DNA of 32,605 nt. It comes from an uncultured Clostridia bacterium. GTDB lineage: Bacteria > Bacillota > Clostridia > Christensenellales > CAG-917. Below the pieces are notes generated by a model, which saw only the letters and a list, made by a program, of their open reading frames with translations, was not told the origin of the DNA and ran no database searches. The stretch is from NCBI GenBank assembly GCA_947581925.1, contig CANPWB010000020.1, positions 1-32,605 on the forward strand. The letters are read 5' to 3'. Below are positions 15,582-23,072 of the stretch, in pieces. A program made the position numbers and the translations under genes. Each line of letters starts with the position of its first letter. Positions within the stretch are counted from its first letter, which is position 1.

Positions 15582-16385
15582 ATGGACGAAAAGGAAAAGA
15601 ACATAGATACCGTCGCTTTGAATGAGCGCGAAGAAAACATTTCGGAATGCGTCTCGGACGCCGCGACAACCTGCGTGCAAACGGACGGACAGGATGCGCC
15701 CAAACGCAAGCGCAAGCTCCCGCCGTTTTTGCAAAAGATCGCGGACTATCTGAGCGCGCACGAGGACATAAGGCAGATGGTAATGTTCTTTATGTTCAGT
15801 TTGATTTGCGGCGGCACGCAATTTATCATCACGCTCGTATTGCCGCTCCTTCTCAACCTCATCCCCTCGCTCAAACCCTCGTTCTCCTGGTTTTTGTTCG
15901 CATATCCTACTACGGGCGAATTTATAGGTTTCCTGGTCGGCTCCGTGATAGGGCAGGTGCTCACGTTTGCGCTCAACCGCAAAAAGACCTTCAATGTGCC
16001 AAACTACCTCGTGATGCGCGCCATAATGTACGCTATAATGGCGATACTCATCATCCTTATGCAGACCTACCTCGGCGGAGTCGTTACGTCGGCGTGTCAA
16101 AAGGCCGTCCCCGACGCGAACGAATTGCTCTCTTCCGTCTTTAACATCACGGGGCAAGCCGTAGCGGGCATCGCCGCGCTCATCGTCAACTTCCTCGGCA
16201 ATAAGTTTTTCGTCATGCGCGATTGGGGCGGAAAAATCAAGAAAGCTAACGAAGAGAAAGCGCGCGCCGCCGAGCGCGCCGCCGGATCAGACCTCTCCCC
16301 CGAAACAGAGTTCGTCTTAGCGTCCGAGCTCTCCGCTCAACCCGCTGCGGATGTCCTCGACGACAGCAACCCAACCGACGATTGA
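15582..16385 (+). CDS. GtrA-like polytopic membrane protein
   Basis: 267 residues. After a charged N-terminal segment (about 1-55) come four hydrophobic helices (about 65-90, 105-125, 145-165, 190-210) in the GtrA arrangement, with FALNRKKTF after the second and IVNFLGNKFFVMRDW ending the fourth. GtrA-family proteins act in the membrane in polysaccharide or lipid-linked sugar transfer, often with a glycosyltransferase; none is adjacent here. The C-terminal 50 residues are charged, low-complexity and probably cytoplasmic. Start: ATG 15582 with AGGGGAG upstream. It has its own consensus promoter and stands alone between inverted repeats. Exact function unknown. Confidence 0.8.
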   Translation: MDEKEKNIDTVALNEREENISECVSDAATTCVQTDGQDAPKRKRKLPPFLQKIADYLSAHEDIRQMVMFFMFSLICGGTQFIITLVLPLLLNLIPSLKPSFSWFLFAYPTTGEFIGFLVGSVIGQVLTFALNRKKTFNVPNYLVMRAIMYAIMAILIILMQTYLGGVVTSACQKAVPDANELLSSVFNITGQAVAGIAALIVNFLGNKFFVMRDWGGKIKKANEEKARAAERAAGSDLSPETEFVLASELSAQPAADVLDDSNPTDD

Positions 16386-16950
16386 AAATACCTTATACCC
16401 CGCAAAACCATTTCATATTTTTGCGGGGACCCCGATAATTTACCCCATAAAATTCGCTCTGCTCCTTTCTATGGGGACCCCGATAATTTACCCCATAAAA
16501 TTCGTTCCACTCACGTCACATTTCTATATAGCGACTCGTCGTCACTCATTATTATGGGGACCCCGATTATTTACCCCATAAAATCGCTACGCAATTTTAT
16601 GGGGACCCCAATGTCGCTCGGACAGGGGGTGCGTTAATTCGCTCGGACAAGGGGATTCCTCGACGATTTACCCCACAAAATCACTGCGTAATTATTTTGG
16701 GGCCCCCTTATTGCTCGGAATGACACGTTATATAATCTGTCATGTTGAGCGTAGTCGAAACATCCCCCTGTTATACCCCACAAAATCACTGTGTAATTTT
16801 GCGGGGACCCCGATCTAAAACCCCATATAATCGCTACGCAATTTTATGGGGACCACGATTACGCTCAGACAAAGGTAACGTTAATCACTCACACAAAATG
16901 TCCGTCAATATCAAGTTCTCGCGCAGGAGTTTTGACACTTGCATACAAAC
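16386..16950 (-). repeat. Tandem hairpin array and mosaic repeat downstream of gtrA
   Basis: Four GGGGTCCCC-type hairpins follow each other at 16398-16428, about 16443-16475, about 16490-16559 and 16574-16604, joined by a recurring ACCCCGATAATTTACCCC linker. The core repeat 16651-16724 is split by another hairpin. The reverse flank module ends near 16950. All are in reverse orientation relative to 15160-15490. Confidence 0.75.
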
Positions 16951-16951
16951 C

Positions 16952-16995
16952 AAAAAACGCGAGCGACGGCAAGAATTTGCCTAGCTCGCGTTTTT
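16952..16995. terminator. Bidirectional terminator, convergent gtrA / 17285 gene
   Basis: GCGAGC/GCTCGC outer stem, GAC opposite TA, inner GGCAA/TTGCC, loop GAAT, A6 before and T5 after. It ends transcripts entering from both sides. Confidence 0.8.
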
Positions 16996-17228
16996 AGCTT
17001 GGGGTGCAGGGGACGAAGTCAAAAACAGCGGGCGTAGCCCGCGTCCCCCAAACGTGAAAATCGCCAAACCATGACGAGCGTCTTAGAACAACTTCTTGAT
17101 TTTTTGTCACGCGAGGAATTTGTGACAAGCGATTTTCACGTGCGGAGTGGCGTAGCATTTTGCGGTGGGCTTTTAGGCACCTTACTTCGTAATGGTGCCA
17201 AGCCTTGAGCAAATGCAAGCAGCCGAGG
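16994..17228 (-). repeat. Right arm of perfect 235-bp inverted repeat
   Basis: This is the reverse complement of 14876-15110 with no mismatch that I can find. In this copy the structured segment lies 56 bp past the stop codon of the 17285-17863 gene and just before a terminator, so it would be transcribed as that gene's 3' untranslated region. Confidence 0.8.
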
Positions 17229-17284
17229 GCGCGTGGCACGCAGCCCTGCGCGGGGGCGTGGGGCAGCGCCCCATAGATACAACA

Positions 17285-17863
17285 TCACTTGACGGGGGCG
17301 AGGTCTACGGTGAAGAGGAATTTGTCCTCATCCTTGACCGTATTGTCGCGGGAGCGCTGTACTGCCGTCACGAGGTATGTTTTGGTCTCGCCGTTTGAGG
17401 AGAGGACAAGCGTATCTCCCTCGTCGAGATAGCGAAGTTTTTCGAAGTTGTCAAAGACAATTTTATTTTCCCGTTGTGCTTTCTCAAAGAGGTCCGCTGA
17501 CGTCTCGATTTGAAAAGTTTCGTTCAGATCGGTTTCAAAATCTCCTGTGAAAAAGGATCTTCTGTCCGGGCGTTTTTCGAATTTTCTGTCCATCATAAAG
17601 GCGTAAGAGGCATAGGACATTTCGCCTTCTTCTCCGTGCGCCTCCGCCATAATGTCTCCCCAACCGCGCTGAGAAAAGCGATATATCTTGCCGTCGTTCA
17701 AAAGCGGCGTGCAACGATAACCCTCCTGATGCGCCCAGCCCGAAAAGAGATAGTTGTGCTTGCGGATGTCGTCGATTATCGCATTTCGCGCCGCCCAGCC
17801 GATAGTGCCTTCGGGCATATCATCGTCATCATAGTCTATCCAATCTACAACTCTGAGTTTCAT
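17285..17863 (-). CDS. Hypothetical protein, 192 aa
   Basis: I do not recognise this protein. It is acidic, with DWIDYDDDDMPEG near the N-terminus, a central aromatic-rich part (YLFSGWAHQEGYRCTPLL), and a C-terminal part that looks beta-rich (EGDTLVLSSNGETKTYLV). There is no signal peptide or membrane segment, so it is probably cytoplasmic. The start is well supported: ATG 17863 has AAGGAGG 7 nt upstream and a promoter lies before that. It follows the RlmA-like gene on the same strand but has its own promoter overlapping that gene's end. A coding sequence is likely; function unknown. Confidence 0.75.
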   Translation of the reverse strand: MKLRVVDWIDYDDDDMPEGTIGWAARNAIIDDIRKHNYLFSGWAHQEGYRCTPLLNDGKIYRFSQRGWGDIMAEAHGEEGEMSYASYAFMMDRKFEKRPDRRSFFTGDFETDLNETFQIETSADLFEKAQRENKIVFDNFEKLRYLDEGDTLVLSSNGETKTYLVTAVQRSRDNTVKDEDKFLFTVDLAPVK

Positions 17864-17893
17864 GTTTGTTCCTCCTTTTAGGTTCGTATTTCA

Positions 17894-17923
17894 ATTATAT
17901 TACTTTGTGAATGTATATATCAA
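17894..17923 (-). promoter_or_regulatory. Promoter of the 17285-17863 gene
   Basis: TTGATA (17918-17923) and TATAAT (17894-17899) on the minus strand, 18 bp apart. It overlaps the last codons of the methyltransferase gene. Confidence 0.6.
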
Positions 17924-18706
17924 AAAGTTCGCCGTAAACGTCATATGGTCGGAGTTTTTGACTTTCGACACCCTGTCGCAGGGCGCGCGATAGACGTAAG
18001 GAGTCATTGAGAGCAGGGCGGAGATATCCTCGCTACTCTCCAGCTCGAACTTGAAGGACAGCTCTTCCCGCGCCGTCTCGCGAAGGATATCCGATCTAAG
18101 CTCGCTCTGCACGGGGCGAACGTCATCATAAAGCGCGCGGCGCAGCTCTATCAAGTGCTCCTCTGCGGGGACTGCCGCAAAGAGCGCTCCGCCCTCGCTC
18201 AGTACGCGCGCGAATTCTCTGTCCGCGAAGGGCGAAAACACGCTTATCACCGCGTCCGCGCTCCCATCCGCGACGGGCAGAGAATATACGCTTGCCACCG
18301 CGAGAAATGCGTCGGGTACGGCTCTCGCCGCGACTTTCACCGCGTCCTTGGAGATGTCCACGCCTATCATGTCGTCCTTGTGCCCGCGCGAGTCGGCGAT
18401 GTGCGAGAGATAATAGCCCGTTCCCATTCCCGCGTCAAGCAGGGCGATACCATCCTTAAAGCGCGTGTCTATAAGCTCACAAAGTCTGCTCGCAAGCGGC
18501 AGGTAGCTCCCCGTCGCAAGAAAGCGTTTGCGTGCCTCGACCATATCCTTGTTGTCCCCGGGTGAGGCGGACTTTTTGGCGTTTGGCGGCAGCAGATAGA
18601 AATATCCCTCCCGCGCCCTATCGTAGGAGTGACGGTTTTCGCAATAAGCGGACTTATCGCAGGTTAAGAGTTGCTTGCCGCACACGGGGCATATGACGCG
18701 CCTCAT
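17900..18706 (-). CDS. rlmA: RlmA-like 23S rRNA (guanine-N1)-methyltransferase
   Basis: 268 residues from ATG 18706. An N-terminal zinc-ribbon (CPVCGKQLLTCDKSAYCENRH) precedes a SAM-dependent methyltransferase fold with LLDAGMGTGYYL as motif I and MIGVDISKDAVKVAAR after it. FYLLPPNAKKSASPGDNKDM is typical of RlmA(I)/(II), which methylate G745 or G748 in helix 35 of 23S rRNA. A start six codons upstream (18724) is possible and has a weak GAGG. However, a promoter -10 box sits inside that extension, and the inner ATG gives the normal family N-terminus, so the mRNA may be leaderless. The neighbour across the divergent promoter region is a U32 protein, another likely rRNA modifier. Confidence 0.85.
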   Translation of the reverse strand: MRRVICPVCGKQLLTCDKSAYCENRHSYDRAREGYFYLLPPNAKKSASPGDNKDMVEARKRFLATGSYLPLASRLCELIDTRFKDGIALLDAGMGTGYYLSHIADSRGHKDDMIGVDISKDAVKVAARAVPDAFLAVASVYSLPVADGSADAVISVFSPFADREFARVLSEGGALFAAVPAEEHLIELRRALYDDVRPVQSELRSDILRETAREELSFKFELESSEDISALLSMTPYVYRAPCDRVSKVKNSDHMTFTANFLIYTFTK

Positions 18707-18712
18707 GTTTTC

Positions 18713-18741
18713 ATTATAGCACATCTTCTCGCCTCATTCAA
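18713..18741 (-). promoter_or_regulatory. Promoter of rlmA-like gene giving a leaderless start
   Basis: TTGAAT (18736-18741), 17 bp, TATAAT (18713-18718) with an extended TGC. A start point seven bases below the -10 falls at 18706, the A of the chosen ATG. Confidence 0.6.
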
Positions 18742-18893
18742 CAAAAAGCAAAATATTGCGCATGCCATGCGGGCGCATAGGGCGAAATGCGTAAAGTTGA
18801 AACGTGCGCGCAGTTGAGTTTACAGCGTAGGCGGCAGCGCTCGTTCTTTGAAAATATGTATATTCGTAGAGGTCGGGAAAATGAGACAAGCGC

Positions 18894-18922
18894 TTTACAA
18901 AAGCGCGGCGCGAGGCTATACT
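18894..18922 (+). promoter_or_regulatory. Promoter of U32 gene giving a leaderless start
   Basis: TTTACA (18894-18899), 17 bp, TATACT (18917-18922). The chosen ATG begins at 18929, six bases after the -10 box, so transcription should begin at or beside the start codon. Confidence 0.55.
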
Positions 18923-18928
18923 GAAAGC

Positions 18929-21316
18929 ATGTGTGAACTTTTGGCACCCGCAGGGGATATGAAAAGTTTTGACGCCGCCATTGCGTGCGGCGCGGATGCC
19001 GTATACCTCGGTCTCGGCGATTTCAACGCGCGCATGAAAGCGCAAAATTTCGACGCGGAGAATTTGCGCGAGGCGGTGAAAAGGGCGCATTTTTACGGCG
19101 TAAAAGTTTACGTCACAATAAACACTATTTTGCAAAATGCGGAGTTTAACAAGCTGATTTCGCTTGTTAAAGTTGCCGTTTCGGCAAAAGTTGACGCATT
19201 CATAGTGCAGGATATTGGCGTTGTATCACTTCTTCGCGAAAGTTTTCCCGGTATTGTTTTGCACGCAAGCACGCAGATGGGGATTCACGACCTCGAGGGC
19301 GCGAAGCAAGCCGAGCGCATGGGCGTAAAGAGGGCGGTGCTCTCAAGGGAGACCTCGCTCGAGGATATAAAAGCGATAAGAGCGGGCACGTCGCTCGAGC
19401 TCGAATATTTTGTGCAGGGCGCGCTGTGCGTGGCGTTTTCCGGCGAGTGCTACATGAGCAGCGTGGAGCAGGGCGCAAGCGGCAATCGCGGGCTTTGCAA
19501 ACAGCTGTGCCGTTTGCCGTACGAGGCGAGGATAGGCGACTTCAAAAGGATGGGCTATCTGTTGTCCGCGCGCGACCTCTGCCTCGCCGACAGCATTAAG
19601 GAGCTTGTCGAGGCGGGCGTGACGTCCTTCAAGATAGAGGGGCGCATGCGCCGCGAGGGCTATGTCGCAAAGGCGGTGCAGGTATACCGCAAAATTTTAG
19701 ACGGCGTTCAGGATAAGCTGTCCGAGGGGGACAAGTTCTCGCTAGGGACGGCGTTTTCGCGCGGGGAGTACTTGACCCGCGGCTATCTCGACGGCGGCAC
19801 GCCTTCCGTCATAGAGCCGAGGACAAATGGGCATATCGGCGTGGAGATCGGCAAAGTAACTCAAGTGCGACCCTTCAAAAAGGGGCTGTATGAGATATCG
19901 CTTACGCTCTCGCGCCCGCTAAGGGATGGCGACGGGCTCAAGTTTTTCGACGGCGACGTGGAGAAGGCGAGCCTAGGCGTTGGCGGCGTAAAGGATGAGG
20001 GCGGCGGCAGATACAAATTTGTCTCCGCTACATATGCAAAAGCAGGGTGGAGCGTGAGAATGACTCTCGACAGCGCGCAGGAGGAGAGCTTGCTCTCGCG
20101 CGCGAGGTATCGCGAGATAGTGCTTGACGTCGTGGCGCTAAAAGGTAAGCCTCTCACTATGAGAGCGACTTGCGACATCTGCGATTTTGAGCATAACGCT
20201 GTCACGATATCGGCCGAGGCAAGCTCGAACTTCATCCTCGAAGAGGCTCTAAACGCGCCCATGAGCGAGGATATGTTGCGCGAACAGGCGACAAAAACGC
20301 AATATGCAGGCTTTGCCGCGACGAGTTGCGGTGTGCAGACGGATAATGTTTTCGTGCCTAAGTCCGCCGTGAACGCCGTGCGCCGCGAGCTGCTTGAAAA
20401 ATTGGCGCAAAAGATAGTCGCCGCATACGAAAAAGGCAACGTAAGCCAAATTTCCGAGTCGTTGGATATCAAAAATTTTGACGAATATCCGTCCGCCCTC
20501 CCCAAGGCGAGGCTGCATACGGTTTTGTCCGAGGACATCTGCTCGAGCGTATTTTTGAAGAATGGGGAGTTCCCCATGCTCGCGCCGTCCGAATATACCA
20601 AAATCGAGGTGGAAAAGTTGCTCGCCGCCCTCGATCTCGGCGCGGACGAGGTCGCCCTCAAGCTCCCGCCGCTAGCGTGCGGGCGCGATATAGCCGTAAT
20701 AAACAAACTTTTGGGCGAAGTCCCCATAAAGACGCTTGTTGCGGAAAATATTTACGGACTCAGCTATGCCGAGCGCGGCTACAAGGTCATTGCGGGCGCG
20801 GGTATGAACATCGCGAACAACTACGCCGCCCTCGAGGCAATCAGGTTGGGCGCGTATGGGGTCGTCCCGTCCTTGGAGTTCAAGGACGGCATAAGGGCAG
20901 TCCCTCAAACAGACGGCGCTGACAATGCGGGAAAAAGAGACATTATTCCTCAAACAGACGGCGGAAATTACGGAGCAAACAGCATTGAAAACTACGATGA
21001 AAACGACGGCGTAAGCGGCGGCGGATACGCGAAATACGAGGACGCGGTGGAAGCCGTAAACGACGCAAAAGAGGGCGACGTTGAGGGCAAATTGCGGATA
21101 TGGGATAGCTTTTGCGCGCCCGTGAGGGTGTTTTCCTCGGACTACCGCCACCCGCTTATGACGCTTGCGCACTGCCCGTATAAGACGCTGTTTGAAAACG
21201 ACTGCGCGCATTGCTCTTATCGTCCCGGCTTGACGCTTTCGCGCGAGAGGCACACTTACGCCGTGCGCCGCGTCCGCCTCTCGAGATGCATTTTCGAGCT
21301 TTACGGAAATAATTGA
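18929..21316 (+). CDS. U32 family protein with C-terminal DUF3656-like part (RlhA-like)
   Basis: 795 residues from ATG 18929, where the family's usual opening ELLAPAGDMKSFDAAIACGA begins; an upstream in-frame ATG would add 27 unconserved residues. The U32 signature is ELEYFVQGALCVAFSGEC. Cysteines C167, C174, C190 and C194 have the spacing of the iron-sulphur ligands of RlhA/TrhP proteins. Long U32 proteins of this layout (RlhA) hydroxylate C2501 of 23S rRNA, so this is probably an RNA hydroxylase rather than a peptidase. A low-complexity linker (about 665-720) with a repeated PQTDG is unusual. The C-terminal CPYKTLFENDCAHC adds more cysteines. It stands divergent to an RlmA-like gene. Confidence 0.85.
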   Translation: MCELLAPAGDMKSFDAAIACGADAVYLGLGDFNARMKAQNFDAENLREAVKRAHFYGVKVYVTINTILQNAEFNKLISLVKVAVSAKVDAFIVQDIGVVSLLRESFPGIVLHASTQMGIHDLEGAKQAERMGVKRAVLSRETSLEDIKAIRAGTSLELEYFVQGALCVAFSGECYMSSVEQGASGNRGLCKQLCRLPYEARIGDFKRMGYLLSARDLCLADSIKELVEAGVTSFKIEGRMRREGYVAKAVQVYRKILDGVQDKLSEGDKFSLGTAFSRGEYLTRGYLDGGTPSVIEPRTNGHIGVEIGKVTQVRPFKKGLYEISLTLSRPLRDGDGLKFFDGDVEKASLGVGGVKDEGGGRYKFVSATYAKAGWSVRMTLDSAQEESLLSRARYREIVLDVVALKGKPLTMRATCDICDFEHNAVTISAEASSNFILEEALNAPMSEDMLREQATKTQYAGFAATSCGVQTDNVFVPKSAVNAVRRELLEKLAQKIVAAYEKGNVSQISESLDIKNFDEYPSALPKARLHTVLSEDICSSVFLKNGEFPMLAPSEYTKIEVEKLLAALDLGADEVALKLPPLACGRDIAVINKLLGEVPIKTLVAENIYGLSYAERGYKVIAGAGMNIANNYAALEAIRLGAYGVVPSLEFKDGIRAVPQTDGADNAGKRDIIPQTDGGNYGANSIENYDENDGVSGGGYAKYEDAVEAVNDAKEGDVEGKLRIWDSFCAPVRVFSSDYRHPLMTLAHCPYKTLFENDCAHCSYRPGLTLSRERHTYAVRRVRLSRCIFELYGNN

Positions 21317-21900
21317 ATATATATTGAATATATTTTAAAACATATATTTGATTGAAACGTCTGTATAGGCGTTTTTAATTTTATTTGTTTTTTAACGTCA
21401 AGGAAAAATTTTGTAAAACAAGGGGATGTTTTATTGTGCCAAAAATTCACTTTATGATTTTTGGGGCCCCGATTTTACCCCATAAAATCGCTACGCAATT
21501 TTATGGGCTCCCACTGATGTTCCGTCTTGGGGATTCCTCGACGGTGCTCGGAATGACATCTATAACTTGTCATGCTGAGCTTGTCGAAGCATCCCCCTGA
21601 TTGATGGCGAACCTTTGCACCCGGGGATTCCTCACTTTACCCCAAAAAATCACTTCGTAATTATTTTGGGGACCCCGGAACGCTCGGAATGACAGGTAAT
21701 ATAACGGTGTCACGTTGAGCGATACGGGGCCCCATAGAAATGAGCGTAGCGAATTTTGTGGGGTAAGGACTTGGGTCCCCGCAAAATTACGCAGTGGTTT
21801 TATGGGGCATAAAACATCCCCTTGTCGGAGCGATAAACGCCCCCACTCTGTTTGAGCGCGGCGAGACGCGAAAAACATTTAATAATTTTTAAAAAACCGC
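21317..21900. repeat. Mosaic repeat region between U32 gene and marR
   Basis: No gene. It contains a reverse GGGGTCCCC-type hairpin (21478-21507), an intact core repeat (21529-21558), a second inverted core repeat (about 21570-21598), a core repeat split by a hairpin (21623-21693, insert about 21634-21680), and two further hairpins up to about 21808. TTGTCGGAGCGATAAACG follows. Confidence 0.75.
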
Positions 21901-21929
21901 TTTACAAAAATACGAAGTCGAATTATAAT
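21901..21929 (+). promoter_or_regulatory. Promoter of marR and possibly the redox operon
   Basis: TTTACA (21901-21906), 17 bp, TATAAT (21924-21929). The -10 lies in a 10-bp palindrome AATTATAATT, a possible site for autoregulation. Confidence 0.65.
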
Positions 21930-21961
21930 TAAAATACGAAACAGGATTTTAGGGACAAACT

Positions 21962-22408
21962 ATGGACGAACGCGAATTTTTTTATGAACTCGGCAAACTT
22001 GTATATCGCATAGACGGCGTGTACGAGGAGTATGGGCGGGGATGCAGGCTAAGCTCCCCCAATCTGCTGTGGATACTGTACGCCTTGAACGACGGCGAGC
22101 GCCACAGTCAAAAGCAGATATGCGACGATTGGGCTATTCCGCGCAGCACGGCGAACACGATAATCAAGGAGCTCGAGGGCAGGGGCTTTGTGACGCTTTC
22201 CCGCATAGCGGGGGAGAGGCGGGAGATGCTTGTCTCGCTCACGCCGCACGGCAAGGAGTACGCGGACGGCATATTGTCCGACCTTTACGAGCGTGAAAAG
22301 GAAGTGTTTTCCGAAATATCTGACGCGCCAGGGCTTTTGAGCACGCTTTCCGAGCTTGCGGCGAAAATGCAGAAAATATCGGGCGGCGCCCAAACCTCTC
22401 GCACATAA
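21962..22408 (+). CDS. MarR-family transcriptional regulator
   Basis: 148 residues. The winged-helix part is clear: helix-turn-helix around 48-75 with IPRSTANTIIKELEGRGFVTL as recognition helix and GERREMLVSLTPHG as the wing. Flanking helices at both ends would form the dimer interface. Two cysteines, C28 and C54, could sense oxidants or electrophiles as in quinone-responsive MarR proteins, but this is a guess. Start: ATG 21962 with AGGGA upstream. It lies just upstream of the flavodoxin/monooxygenase genes on the same strand, so it probably controls them and itself; an inverted repeat at 22422-22459 is the best operator candidate. Confidence 0.88.
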   Translation: MDEREFFYELGKLVYRIDGVYEEYGRGCRLSSPNLLWILYALNDGERHSQKQICDDWAIPRSTANTIIKELEGRGFVTLSRIAGERREMLVSLTPHGKEYADGILSDLYEREKEVFSEISDAPGLLSTLSELAAKMQKISGGAQTSRT

Positions 22409-22421
22409 AATCGTATCTTCC

Positions 22422-22459
22422 GCAATCGAAGAGCATAAATAATATATTGCTCAAATTGC
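22422..22459. promoter_or_regulatory. Candidate MarR operator (compound inverted repeat)
   Basis: GCAAT (22422-22426) mirrors ATTGC (22455-22459), and GAGCA (22431-22435) mirrors TGCTC (22448-22452), around an AT-rich centre. It sits in the 92-bp gap between marR and the first flavodoxin gene. I see no strong promoter of its own in that gap. Confidence 0.4.
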
Positions 22460-22500
22460 AGAAAACATAGTTTATGACATCATTTTAAGGAGATAAAATT

Positions 22501-22971
22501 ATGAAAAAGTTGGTTGCGTATTTTTCGGCAAGCGGCACGACAAAGAAGATAGCGGAGGAGCTTGCGTCCGCGATCGGCGCTGATGTCTATGAGATAAGGC
22601 CCAAAGTGCCCTACACCCGCGCGGATCTCAATTGGATGGACAAAAAGTCGAGGAGCACCCTCGAGATGAAGGATCCGTCCTCTCGTCCCGAGCTTGCGGA
22701 TACGGGCGCCCACATAGCGGAGTACGACGAGGTGTTTTTGGGGTTCCCCATATGGTGGTATGTCGCGCCCACAATAATAAATACTTTCCTTGAGAGCTAT
22801 GATTTTACGGGCAAAAAGATAGTGCTGTTTGCGACGAGCGGCGGCAGCGGATTCGGGCACACGCGCGAGGCGCTTGCTAAGTCCGCGGCAGGCGCGACGA
22901 TAATCGAGGGCGGACTGCTCAACGGCAGGCACTCCGCGGCGGAGCTTAAAAGCTGGGGCGAGAAGTTCTGA
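22501..22971 (+). CDS. Cytoplasmic flavodoxin (Flavodoxin_4-like)
   Basis: 156 residues. The FMN phosphate loop is AYFSASGTTKKIAEELA (5-21), followed by the FMN-stacking aromatic region FLGFPIWWYVAPTIINTFLES and FATSGGSGFGHTREAL. There is no signal peptide. It is a one- or two-electron carrier or a flavodoxin-like reductase. Start: ATG 22501 with AAGGAG 8 nt upstream. It is the first gene after marR and is paralogous to the flavodoxin domains of the two lipoproteins further down, which share the FPIWW/YPIWW motif. Physiological partner unknown. Confidence 0.88.
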   Translation: MKKLVAYFSASGTTKKIAEELASAIGADVYEIRPKVPYTRADLNWMDKKSRSTLEMKDPSSRPELADTGAHIAEYDEVFLGFPIWWYVAPTIINTFLESYDFTGKKIVLFATSGGSGFGHTREALAKSAAGATIIEGGLLNGRHSAAELKSWGEKF

Positions 22972-23072
22972 CGCATTTCGATAAAAACAATAAAGCGTCG
23001 CGTTTTATGGCGTCGGGAGACGCAGAAAATATAGTCATTAGCTGACGCGGAGCTCAAAAATTCGGAGGATAT

